A stretch of DNA of 64,000 bases from Gemmatimonadota bacterium. Lineage in GTDB: Bacteria; Latescibacterota; UBA2968; UBA8231. The stretch covers positions 1 to 64,000 of the forward strand of contig VXOR01000063.1 in NCBI GenBank assembly GCA_009840005.1, read 5' to 3'. The notes beneath the pieces are model-generated. The model ran no database searches, had not been told where the DNA came from, and saw only the letters and a program-made list of their open reading frames with translations. Below are positions 26,742 through 34,198 of the stretch, one piece after another. Both the position numbers and the translations under genes were made by a program. The number at the start of each line of letters is the position of its first letter. The stretch's first letter is position 1.

Positions 26742-26775
26742 CGAGGCTTCTGAGGGTGCAGATACCCTCTCCTCG
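26742..26775 (+). promoter_or_regulatory. Two-step hairpin between the 16-codon frame and the SLATT-like gene
   Basis: Outer stem CGAGG (26742-26746) with CCTCG (26771-26775) encloses an inner stem GAGGGT (26752-26757) with ACCCTC (26764-26769). No T-run follows directly. It lies just after a well-initiated mini frame, which fits an attenuator or RNA-processing element, but this is inference. Confidence 0.4.
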
Positions 26776-26856
26776 GCTTATTGTGCTGGTAGGGTTTTAG
26801 CATGAAATAGATCGTCGCACTTCCCAACCCTAATCTCATATTCAGGAGGATACGAT

Positions 26857-27381
26857 ATGGACATTCTTAGGCTAAGAAATGCGGTCTGGGACGAGTTGAT
26901 GGATGCCGAACGGGTTGTCTCATACTTTAGTGCTCTTTCTAAAAGATATATCGCGATGTCTTACTCATTAAAAGGCTTTATCCTCTTGTTTGGCCTAGGG
27001 AATGTAGTCTCGCTTCTAGCCTTTATAACCTCATTCCCGCCATGGGCATGTGCCACTGCGGGTGCTTTGCTCGCTATTGTAGTAGTCCTCGATGCCATCT
27101 TAGGCTTTGAAAAGAAGATTGCAGCTATGAGTATTTGTATAGCTCAATTCAGTTCGTTTCGTAGCCAGTGGAAAAAGTTGTGGCGGGAGATCGAAAGTCA
27201 ATATAACCTCCCAACTTCAGACGCTTTGGATGAAATGAACGAAAAGTACCTCGCGCTCGTAGCAGAAAGGCAGGCCCTTGAAAAGTGGTTCTCCACATAC
27301 GATATACCTGAAAACAAGCGCATTAATGAAAAGGCCGCTCAAATGAGGGATATTATGAAAAAGGGGTACGAGCATGTTTGA
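26857..27381 (+). CDS. Two-TM protein resembling SLATT-domain effectors
   Basis: 174 residues, CAGGAGGAT upstream of the ATG. An amphipathic N-terminal helix (LRNAVWDELMDAERVVSYFS) leads into two adjacent membrane segments (about 40-58 GFILLFGLGNVVSLLAFIT and 65-83 CATAGALLAIVVVLDAIL). A long charged helical region follows (FRSQWKKLWREIESQYN, then EMNEKYLALVAERQALEKWF). This layout matches SLATT-type proteins, two-TM proteins predicted to form pores in nucleotide-signalled defence systems. No nucleotidyltransferase is visible nearby. The gene is AT-richer than its surroundings and lies beside an IS scar, so it may be acquired. Its end overlaps the next gene by 8 bases. Assignment is by layout only. 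Confidence 0.5.
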   Translation: MDILRLRNAVWDELMDAERVVSYFSALSKRYIAMSYSLKGFILLFGLGNVVSLLAFITSFPPWACATAGALLAIVVVLDAILGFEKKIAAMSICIAQFSSFRSQWKKLWREIESQYNLPTSDALDEMNEKYLALVAERQALEKWFSTYDIPENKRINEKAAQMRDIMKKGYEHV

Positions 27382-27601
27382 AGAACCCCGAAGGAGTATT
27401 GTTCCCTCGCCACCCTCGCCGCCGCCTGGGCCACCGCCGCCGCCGCCGCCGTCGCCACAGCCATCACCCTCGCCGCCGCCTGGGCCACCGCCATCGCCAT
27501 CACCCTCGCCGCCCTCGCCGCCGTCTGGGCCACCGCCATCGCCATCACCCTCGCCGCCCTCGCCGCCGTCTGGGCCGTCGCCGTCTGGGCCGTCGCCGTA
27601 G
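27374..27601 (+). CDS. Small proline/serine-only protein coupled to the SLATT-like gene
   Basis: 75 residues whose ATG (27374) lies within the last codons of the upstream gene (overlap ATGTTTGA), a typical coupling arrangement. After MFEEPRRSIV the protein consists almost wholly of Pro and Ser with a few Gly (PSPPSPPPGPPP and similar) and one Gln. Such a chain would form an extended polyproline helix. There is no signal peptide. The DNA is a tandem repeat, so its length may vary between strains. The opposite strand is also open but has no coupling or ribosome site in its favour. Function unknown. Confidence 0.5.
   Translation: MFEEPRRSIVPSPPSPPPGPPPPPPPSPQPSPSPPPGPPPSPSPSPPSPPSGPPPSPSPSPPSPPSGPSPSGPSP
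27496..27576 (+). repeat. 45-bp tandem repeat inside the proline-rich gene
   Basis: A 45-base unit (27496-27540, starting GCCATCACCCTCGCCGCCC) is followed by a second copy of its first 36 bases (27541-27576); a shorter degenerate version precedes it. The unit is a multiple of three, so copy-number change keeps the frame. Confidence 0.75.
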
Positions 27602-27610
27602 CCGTATAGT

Positions 27611-27637
27611 CCCCTTGGCAATTATCGTGCCAAGGGG
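27611..27637 (+). terminator. Terminator-type hairpin after the proline-rich gene
   Basis: A perfect 10-bp stem, CCCCTTGGCA with TGCCAAGGGG, and a 7-base loop, 9 bases after the proline-rich protein's stop. The following GGTCTTAAT is only weakly T-rich, so it may end transcription or protect the 3' end. Confidence 0.7.
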
Positions 27638-27710
27638 GTCTTAATCGGGCCTGACGCCAAAGGGACCGCTATCGCATATAAGCGATTCCAACTGCCGGGG
27701 TAGTATTGTA

Positions 27711-27757
27711 AAATGCCCCCTTTTTTGTACATTATACGTACGAAAAAGGGGGCATTT
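27711..27757. repeat. Long inverted repeat before the AAA_14 ATPase gene
   Basis: Arms of 20 bases (27711-27730 and 27738-27757, containing AAATGCCCCC and GGGGGCATTT) match with a single mismatch around a 7-base loop. The second arm ends 9 bases before the ATPase ATG at 27767; an alternative in-frame ATG (27713) lies in the first arm. It could be an operator, a 5' leader hairpin hiding the start, or a small mobile palindrome. Confidence 0.75.
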
Positions 27758-27766
27758 TTATTCATC

Positions 27767-29140
27767 ATGTACAGATCGGCTGAACGCGCTCTGGCCCAAT
27801 GGTTTGCCGCTCCACAGCGAAAACCGTTGGTCATCCGCGGCGCTCGCCAAGTGGGCAAATCCACCCTAGTGCGGCAATTCGCCCAGTCCCATCGCCTGCA
27901 CCTCAACGAAATCAACCTCGAGCGCCATCCAGACTTGGAACCCATCTTCCAGACCTTGGACCTGACGCGCATCCGCCGGGAACTCGAAGGGCTGCTGGGC
28001 CAACCGCTGTTAGCACCAAGCAGCATACTCTTCCTCGACGAAATCCAAGCTACTCCTCACGCCCTGCCCGCCCTGCGCTATTTCTTCGAAGACCACCCCG
28101 AGCTGCCGGTTATCGCCGCTGGCTCCCTGCTCGAATTCGTCCTCTCGCAACACGCCTTTACCATGCCGGTAGGGCGCATTCAATACTTCCATCTAGGCCC
28201 GATGAGCTTTGAAGAATTTCTCGCCGAACTGGACCCGCCCCTCTTGGCCTATCTGCAAGACTACACCCCTGAGCAACCCCTGCCCCATACCGTCCACACC
28301 CGCTTGTCGGCTTATCAGCGGGAATACTTGCTGGTGGGCGGTATGCCCGAAGCCGTAGCCGCGTATAGCGCCACCCGCCACTTTGCCGACGTGACACCCG
28401 TGCATCAGTCCATTGTCGATACCTACCAAGACGATTTTGCCAAGTACGCCTCCGCCCGAGTCCGGCTGCGCTTGCAGCGCGTCTTCAACTACGTTCCCCG
28501 CGCCGTGGGTCGCAAAATCAAATACACCCAGATCGACCGCGAGGAGACCGCCCGCGAACTGCGGGTCGCCATTGACTTGCTGGCCAAGGCCCGAGTCATT
28601 TCACCCGTCTTCCACAGTGCCTGTTCCGGGGTGCCCCTCCACGCCGAGGTCGATTGGAAGACCTACAAACTCCTCTTTTTGGACATCGGCCTGATGAATC
28701 GTCTGTGCGGCCTAGACTGGCTGGCTCTGAAGGACTTGGACGACCGCCGACTGGTCAATGAAGGAGCCTTGGCTGAACAGTTCGTCGGGCAACACCTACT
28801 CTACTTGGCAGAGGGTCGGGAAACGCCCCGTCTGAACTATTGGCTGCGGGAAGGGAAAAGCGCCAACGCCGAAGTTGACTATGCGATTGCCCGGGGGGCC
28901 TGGATCGTGCCGGTCGAAGTCAAAGCCGGCACCAGCGGTACCCTGCGCTCGCTGCATCAGTTCGCCTTGGCCAAAGGGACGAGCCTCGCGGTGCGCTTCG
29001 ACCTCAATCCGCCCACCGTCCAGCCCATCCGGCACCAAGTGAGCGGAACGCAGCAGAGCGTGGAAATGACCTTGCTCTCGCTGCCGCTTTACTTGGTGGG
29101 ACAACTGGGCCGCTTGCTGGACCAGCTCAGGCAGGAGTGA
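27767..29140 (+). CDS. AAA_14/DUF4143 ATPase
   Basis: 457 residues from the ATG at 27767 (MYRSAERALAQWF), the usual opening of the family; an upstream in-frame ATG at 27713 would encode only the inverted repeat. Walker A is GARQVGKST (residues 25-33), Walker B ILFLDEIQATP (near 85-95). The C-terminal DUF4143 region contains ANAEVDYAIARGAWIVPVEVKAG, with the Glu-x-Asp and Glu-x-Lys pattern of a restriction-nuclease-like fold. These ATPases are common, often horizontally spread, and of uncertain role. It sits in the accessory island beside the SLATT-like pair, but the terminator and inverted repeat separate them. Confidence 0.88.
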   Translation: MYRSAERALAQWFAAPQRKPLVIRGARQVGKSTLVRQFAQSHRLHLNEINLERHPDLEPIFQTLDLTRIRRELEGLLGQPLLAPSSILFLDEIQATPHALPALRYFFEDHPELPVIAAGSLLEFVLSQHAFTMPVGRIQYFHLGPMSFEEFLAELDPPLLAYLQDYTPEQPLPHTVHTRLSAYQREYLLVGGMPEAVAAYSATRHFADVTPVHQSIVDTYQDDFAKYASARVRLRLQRVFNYVPRAVGRKIKYTQIDREETARELRVAIDLLAKARVISPVFHSACSGVPLHAEVDWKTYKLLFLDIGLMNRLCGLDWLALKDLDDRRLVNEGALAEQFVGQHLLYLAEGRETPRLNYWLREGKSANAEVDYAIARGAWIVPVEVKAGTSGTLRSLHQFALAKGTSLAVRFDLNPPTVQPIRHQVSGTQQSVEMTLLSLPLYLVGQLGRLLDQLRQE

Positions 29141-29155
29141 TAATATGATTCCTCC

Positions 29156-30205
29156 TCACCCCTCATCACGCACCTCAACCCCCACCTGCGCCACACTCGC
29201 CACAATCTGCGCCCACGTCTCGTCCTCTATAAAGATCCCCTCCACCTTCCGCTTCTCCGCCATCGCCCGCTCGCTGTCCCCGGGCATCAAGATCGCCTCG
29301 ACGCCCGGTGCCGTAGCCGCAGATTTGACAAAATCGATGTACGTGTCGGCCTCGGCGAAATAGGCGTCTAATCCCACCAGCTTTTCTATGTCGAGCACCA
29401 ACAGCAATGCCCCGTTGCGGAAGCGCCGATCTTGGCCGATGCAGCCAGCTCCGGCCAACGCACCGGCCAACAGATCAACCGCCACGTTGAGGCCGTAGCC
29501 CTTGTGCCCAAGGCTACCGCCCAAGGGCAAGATGGTGCCGGGCGGATCAGCGTACAGAGTGTTGGGATCGTTAGTCGGCTGGCCCTCGGCGTCGAGCAGC
29601 CAGCCGTCGGGCACCTCGGCCCCGCGATTGCGCTGCACCCGAACCTTGCCCTCGGCCACCGCCGACGTAGTCATGTCGAGGACGACCGGCGGACCGCTAC
29701 GCGACGGGAATGCCATGGCGATTGGATTGGTGCCGTGCCGGGCTTCGCGCCCGCCCCACGGGGCCATGCGGCAGACCGGCGCGCCGTTGACAAACATCAG
29801 AGCAATAGCCGTATCCTCGGCAATGCGCTCCACGTAGCTGCCGAGGCGGCCAATGTGATTGGCTTGGCGGACGGAGATAGCGGCCATACCCGTGGCCTGT
29901 GCCTTCTCCAAACCCATATCCACGCCGAGACTCATCGCCACCTGCCCAAAGCCCCAATGTGCATCGAGCACGGCGAGCGTCGGAGCCTCGTGGACGATTT
30001 CGACGGTGGCGTCTGGCACAATGCCACCGGCTTCGACTTGGCCCAAGTACTGGGGGATGCGGATGACGCCGTGCGAGTCGTGGCCGACGAGATTGGCTTC
30101 GACGAGCAATTCAGCGACCACGCGCGCCTCGTCAGCGCGCATGCCAGCCGCGGCAAAAATGGAGGCGGTAGTCTCGGTCAAAGACGATGGAGAAAAGACC
30201 GGCAT
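29156..30205 (-). CDS. Malate/L-lactate dehydrogenase family (Ldh2-type) NAD(P)-dependent oxidoreductase
   Basis: 349 residues from an ATG at 30205 that shares one base with the upstream stop (TAATG); an earlier in-frame codon (30232) lies inside that gene. Family signatures are present: ANLVGHDSHGVIRIPQYLGQV (catalytic His region, near residue 45-60), ANHIGRLGSYVERIAE, GTNPIAMAFPS, LDMTTSAVAEGKVRVQRNRG and LGGSLGHKGYGLNVAVDLLAG. Members reduce 2-oxo acids such as oxaloacetate, sulfopyruvate, ureidoglycolate or 2,3-diketogulonate; the exact substrate is not readable. The ureidoglycolate-lyase-like genes 22 kb away make a ureidoglycolate-type activity worth testing, but that link is speculative. 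Confidence 0.9.
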   Translation of the reverse strand: MPVFSPSSLTETTASIFAAAGMRADEARVVAELLVEANLVGHDSHGVIRIPQYLGQVEAGGIVPDATVEIVHEAPTLAVLDAHWGFGQVAMSLGVDMGLEKAQATGMAAISVRQANHIGRLGSYVERIAEDTAIALMFVNGAPVCRMAPWGGREARHGTNPIAMAFPSRSGPPVVLDMTTSAVAEGKVRVQRNRGAEVPDGWLLDAEGQPTNDPNTLYADPPGTILPLGGSLGHKGYGLNVAVDLLAGALAGAGCIGQDRRFRNGALLLVLDIEKLVGLDAYFAEADTYIDFVKSAATAPGVEAILMPGDSERAMAEKRKVEGIFIEDETWAQIVASVAQVGVEVRDEG

Positions 30206-30642
30206 TACTCTTTTGCTCCGCTGGCGATCCACGCACGGATTATCTCCACCTGCTCGGCGGGCAACGGATTGCCCGGCGGCATTCGCTGGCTGATGATTTC
30301 GTCGTCGCCGCGCACCTTCAGCAGCAGGTACGACTTATTGGGATTGCCCGGGTCGACGAGCAGGAAACCGGACCTCTGCTCACTGGCGACGCCGACGATG
30401 CGAGCGGCAAAATCGCCCTCCAGCGACAAACCGGCCGCGGGATCCCCACCGCTGTGGCAACCCGAAAAGGCGCAACTAACCGCAAAGACCTCGCTGACCT
30501 GTGCCAAGGTAGCCTCGGTAAGTTGGCCTGCGCCGTCCGACCCGTCCGGTCCCACCGTCGAGTCATCGCCCCCGCAACTGGCCCACAACAAAACTGCGCT
30601 CAACAGCAGGGACAGACGCCTAAGTCGTAGCAACATATTCAT
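30205..30642 (-). CDS. Cytochrome-c-like lipoprotein with a CxxxxCH site
   Basis: 145 residues; the ATG at 30642 follows ACGAGGGGT. The signal ends in a lipobox with cysteine near residue 23 (AVLLWASC), then a low-complexity Gly/Asp linker. The globular part carries CAFSGCHSG, a CxxxxCH variant of the haem-binding motif, then QRMPPGNPLPAEQVEIIRAWIASGAKE, the Met-Pro and closing helix typical of small secreted c-type cytochrome domains. The canonical CxxCH spacing is missing, so covalent haem attachment is uncertain. It is followed by the dehydrogenase with a TAATG overlap, although one protein is exported and the other cytoplasmic. Confidence 0.75.
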   Translation of the reverse strand: MNMLLRLRRLSLLLSAVLLWASCGGDDSTVGPDGSDGAGQLTEATLAQVSEVFAVSCAFSGCHSGGDPAAGLSLEGDFAARIVGVASEQRSGFLLVDPGNPNKSYLLLKVRGDDEIISQRMPPGNPLPAEQVEIIRAWIASGAKE

Positions 30643-30813
30643 ACCCCTCGTAGTAGTTTGATATTCACGCCCAACGACGCGGTGAAACGCGGCGCAAGTA
30701 TATAAACCGACCCTTGGGGGGTCAATCGCCCGCGAGGTGACATGCCCTCGCTAAAATGTTAGATTGGCAGGCTGTTCGGCTTTTTCATTACTGAAAACAC
30801 CACAGGAGAACAC

Positions 30814-32355
30814 ATGCACCTGAGTTGGATCGACTACGCCATCGTCTTCGTCTATGTCGGCGGCACCATCGTCGCTGGGACGTTGGCGCGAGGTGCCATC
30901 AAGGGCATCTCCGACTTCCTCGTCGCTGGCCGCGGCCTCAAAACCCACATGGCCGTCGCCACTATGGTCTCAACCGGCCTCGGGCTAGTAACGGTCATGT
31001 ACATGGCCGAGGAGGGCTTTAAATACGGCTTCGTGCCCTTCGTCTTTGGCCTCATGGCCCTAATCACCACCCTGATCATCGGCCGCACGGGCTTCATCGT
31101 CAGCCGTCTGCGCCATTTGCAGGTAATGACCGTGCCCGAGTTCTACGAACTCAAGTACACGCGCGGCGTGCGCCTACTCGGTGGCATCATCCTCACCCTC
31201 GCCGGCACCCTCAACATGGGACTGTTTCCCATCCTCGGCAGCAAGTTCGTCGTCGGTTTCACTGGCCTCGACAAGGAATACGTCAACTACGTCATGATCG
31301 GCATGTTGCTCATCGTCGTCTTCTACACGCTGATGGGCGGCATGGTCTCCGTAGTGCTGACCGACTTCGCCCAGTTCGTGCTGCTGTCACTGGGATTTTT
31401 CTTCGGCACGTACATCATTCTCAATCACCCGCAACTCGGCTGGGACAACCTCGTCCAAGCCGTGCAAGTCCACAAAGGCGACGTCGGCTTTGACCCCATA
31501 GCCAACCCTGGCTACGGTATCTCAATGATCTTATTTCTATTCTGCGTCGGCTTGGTCGGCGTGGTCTGGCAGCCCGAAATGATGCGGCCGCTGAGTGCCG
31601 AAAACCCCAAAGTAGCCCGCCGCGTGTTCTGGATCGCCGCGGGCACGGTCATGGGCCGGGCGATGGTGCCGATGTTTTGGGGCATCGCGGCACTGGCCTA
31701 TTTTGGCAACCCCGAGCTCGACCCCCACTACGCCATGCCCGAGATGCTCGGCAAAATCCTGCCCATCGGCATCGCCGGTCTGCTCATGGCCGGGATGTTC
31801 GCGGCCTTCATGTCCACCCACGACAGCTACCTGCTGGCCTGGAGCGGCGTCATCGTCCGCGACGTGGTCTCGCCGATCAAGGCCATGCTCGCCAAGTCGG
31901 GCGGCGAGCGCGAAGCCGACGGCACTTGGGGCGGGCTGTCGAGCGAGCGCGAAATCTACTGGACCCGAGCCATCGTCGTCATCCTCGCCGCCTTCTTGGC
32001 CATGTTCGGCGCACTCTACCAGCTTCCCGAGACGGCCTTCCGCTTTATGTACGTCACCGGCACCATCTACTTCGCTGGCTGCGTCGGCACCGTGGCCTTG
32101 GGGCTGTACTGGAAAAAGGCCAATACCCCGGGCGCGTACTGCGCCCTGATACTGGGCGCGCTGGTACCGCTCAACTTCCTAATTATGAACGAAAACCAGC
32201 ACTTGGTGCCCGAGTTTTTGTTGCCACTGGTCGAAAACTCCAACCTCGTCGGAATTACCAGCCTAGCCTTGGGCGGCCTTGCCATGCTGGTCGTCGCCTC
32301 GCTCACCCAGCGCTCGCACCCGCCGCGCCCCTTAGACTTTAGCAACATGGAGTAG
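30814..32355 (+). CDS. Sodium:solute symporter (SSS family)
   Basis: 513 residues; ACAGGAGAAC precedes the ATG. About 13 membrane segments. SSS features include LSWIDYAIVFVYVGGTIVAGT at the N terminus, the ISDFLVAGRGLKTH loop, TGLGLVTVMYMAEEGFKYG, and GIAGLLMAGMFAAFMSTHDSYLLAWSGVIVRDVV, which is the sodium-binding fifth-helix-repeat region with its SThDSyLL block. It imports an organic solute with sodium. A 58-residue membrane peptide follows 4 bases later, probably its small partner, and then a CRTAC1 protein overlapping by GTGA. Substrate unknown. Confidence 0.9.
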   Translation: MHLSWIDYAIVFVYVGGTIVAGTLARGAIKGISDFLVAGRGLKTHMAVATMVSTGLGLVTVMYMAEEGFKYGFVPFVFGLMALITTLIIGRTGFIVSRLRHLQVMTVPEFYELKYTRGVRLLGGIILTLAGTLNMGLFPILGSKFVVGFTGLDKEYVNYVMIGMLLIVVFYTLMGGMVSVVLTDFAQFVLLSLGFFFGTYIILNHPQLGWDNLVQAVQVHKGDVGFDPIANPGYGISMILFLFCVGLVGVVWQPEMMRPLSAENPKVARRVFWIAAGTVMGRAMVPMFWGIAALAYFGNPELDPHYAMPEMLGKILPIGIAGLLMAGMFAAFMSTHDSYLLAWSGVIVRDVVSPIKAMLAKSGGEREADGTWGGLSSEREIYWTRAIVVILAAFLAMFGALYQLPETAFRFMYVTGTIYFAGCVGTVALGLYWKKANTPGAYCALILGALVPLNFLIMNENQHLVPEFLLPLVENSNLVGITSLALGGLAMLVVASLTQRSHPPRPLDFSNME

Positions 32356-32359
32356 CACA

Positions 32360-32536
32360 ATGGACGTCGAAACTTGGAAAGCCTTATGGCAAATCGTCTT
32401 TATCGCCGCCAGTGTCCTCTTCTACGGCATTGTCATCGCCGTCGCCTACAAGGCCTTTGGCGACGTGGTTAGGATGATCCGCAACATGGCCGCCGGCCGC
32501 GGGGCCAGCGAAGCCGCTGACGCCGACCGCGCGTGA
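32360..32536 (+). CDS. Small single-span membrane protein accompanying the symporter
   Basis: 58 residues, starting 4 bases after the symporter stop. The start MDVETWKALWQ is followed by one membrane segment (IVFIAASVLFYGIVIAVAY, about 12-30) and a short basic tail (KAFGDVVRMIRNMAAGRG). Small accessory proteins next to sodium:solute symporters are known and help assemble or regulate the transporter. The stop overlaps the next gene's GTG start (GTGA at 32533-32536). Confidence 0.7.
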   Translation: MDVETWKALWQIVFIAASVLFYGIVIAVAYKAFGDVVRMIRNMAAGRGASEAADADRA

Positions 32537-34128
32537 CGCAGCGCGTTTTCTTAGGAGCCGCTTTAGCGTGCCTGTGGGTCGCGCTGTGCCGCGCCGAGGT
32601 GCAGTTTGTGGAGGTGGCAGCCGAGGCTGGGATCGCCTTTCGCCATCAGAACGGAGCCAAAGGACAAAAGTATCCAATGGAGACCATGGGCTCGGGCACG
32701 GCCTTTTTTGACTACGATGGCGACGGGTGGCTCGACCTGTACTTCGTCAACAGCGTCGGGCCGGGCGCGCTCTACCGCAACGCGAGCGCCGGTCAGTTCG
32801 TCAATGCAACCGACCAAGCTGGCGTAGCCAATTCGGGCTATGGGCTGGGCTGTGCCGCGGCCGACTACGATTCAGATGGCGATTTGGACTTGTACATCAC
32901 GGCGTACGGCCCCAATATCCTCTACCGCAACGAGGGCACTAGCCGGTTTGCCGATGTAACCGACGCGGCTGGCGTGGCCGGGCCTGTCCTAGTCAATCCG
33001 GCGATGAGTACGGGCGCGGCTTTTGCCGACTACGATTTAGACGGCGACTTGGACTTCTTTGTGGCCAATTACGCCAAGTTCCGTCCCGAGATACACGAGC
33101 CCTGCCTCCGCTCCGGGATTGCAGTGTACTGTGGGCCGGAGGCTTTCGAGCCACAGCGCGACGTCTTTTATCGCAACGAAGGCGACGCCACCTTTGCCGA
33201 TGTCACCGAGGAAGCCGGAATGCTACCGGATGCCGCCAAGGAATTAGGAGCCTTTTTCATCGACTACGACGCAGACGGTGATCTCGACCTGTACGCGGCC
33301 GGCGACCGCACCCCCAACTTGCTCTACCGCAACGACGGCGGCCGCTTTGCCGAGATCGGAGCTTTGGCCGGGGTCGCTTACAACGACGCCGGCAAGCCGC
33401 TGGCTGGCATGGGGGTTGACGTGGGCGACTACGACGGCGATGGCCGATTCGACTTCTTCGTCACCAACTACCAGTGGGAGACCAACAGCCTATACCGCAA
33501 CCTCGGCAACGGGTTTTTCGCCGACGTGACCTTTCAGTCCGGGCTGGGGGTTCCCAGCTTGCAGTTCCTCGCCTGGGGCACCCTCTTCATCGACTACGAC
33601 AACGACGGCAACCGCGATCTGTTTGTCGCCAACGGCCACCTCGACGACAACATCCACCTATTCGACGCGGTGACATACGCGCAGCAAAACCAACTCTTCC
33701 GCAATCAGGAGGGACGCTTTGCCGACGTGAGCAATCAGGCAGGACCGGGCTTGCTGTTGCAGCAAGTGAGCCGCGGTGCGGCTATGGGCGATTACGACAA
33801 CGACGGCGATCTCGACATCTCAGTGGCCAACAACAATCAACCAGCCGCGCTCTTGCGCAACGATGGCGGCAATGTCCAGCACTATTTGAGCTTGCGGTTG
33901 GTCGGTAACTCCGTCGGAGCCGCGGTGCGCGTCACCGCCGGCGACTGGGTGCGGTGGGATGTGGTGCGTACCGGATCGAGCTATATGTGCCAAAGCGCGC
34001 TACGCCCCTTTTTCGGGTTGGGAGACCGCACCCGCGTCGATGAGGTGGAAATCCACTGGCCCAGCGGCGCTGTGCAGCACTTACAAGACATCGCCGCCGA
34101 CCAGATCCTGATCGTGTACGAGCCTTGA
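32533..34128 (+). CDS. Secreted CRTAC1-type FG-GAP/VCBS propeller protein with ASPIC/UnbV end
   Basis: 531 residues from a GTG that overlaps the preceding stop (GTGA). Signal peptide MTQRVFLGAALACLWVALCRA. At least seven FG-GAP-type repeats with calcium-loop signatures follow (DYDGDGWLDLYFVN, DYDSDGDLDLYITAY, DYDLDGDLDFFVANY, DYDADGDLDLYAAG, DYDGDGRFDFFVTNY, DYDNDGNRDLFVANG, DYDNDGDLDISVANN), forming a beta-propeller. The C terminus is the ASPIC/UnbV domain (GSSYMCQSALRPFFGLG, VDEVEIHWPSGAVQHLQDI). Such proteins are secreted or surface adhesion and binding proteins; ligands are mostly unknown. Here it shares an operon with a symporter. Confidence 0.92.
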   Translation: MTQRVFLGAALACLWVALCRAEVQFVEVAAEAGIAFRHQNGAKGQKYPMETMGSGTAFFDYDGDGWLDLYFVNSVGPGALYRNASAGQFVNATDQAGVANSGYGLGCAAADYDSDGDLDLYITAYGPNILYRNEGTSRFADVTDAAGVAGPVLVNPAMSTGAAFADYDLDGDLDFFVANYAKFRPEIHEPCLRSGIAVYCGPEAFEPQRDVFYRNEGDATFADVTEEAGMLPDAAKELGAFFIDYDADGDLDLYAAGDRTPNLLYRNDGGRFAEIGALAGVAYNDAGKPLAGMGVDVGDYDGDGRFDFFVTNYQWETNSLYRNLGNGFFADVTFQSGLGVPSLQFLAWGTLFIDYDNDGNRDLFVANGHLDDNIHLFDAVTYAQQNQLFRNQEGRFADVSNQAGPGLLLQQVSRGAAMGDYDNDGDLDISVANNNQPAALLRNDGGNVQHYLSLRLVGNSVGAAVRVTAGDWVRWDVVRTGSSYMCQSALRPFFGLGDRTRVDEVEIHWPSGAVQHLQDIAADQILIVYEP

Positions 34129-34198
34129 TCGCAGCGGCGTTGCACGAGTGCACTCTAGGTATTGTATTATACCCGTCGCAAAAAAAGGAGACCGCATC

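Noticed and set aside
27217..27621. Gly/Asp/Glu-rich frame on the minus strand opposite the proline-rich gene
   Set aside because: A complement of the tandem repeat, also covering the SLATT-like gene; no ribosome site and no neighbour coupling, whereas the plus frame overlaps the upstream stop.
29432..30661. 409-codon plus-strand frame
   Set aside because: Antisense to the Ldh2-type gene and the lipoprotein gene, both of which have family motifs and ribosome sites.
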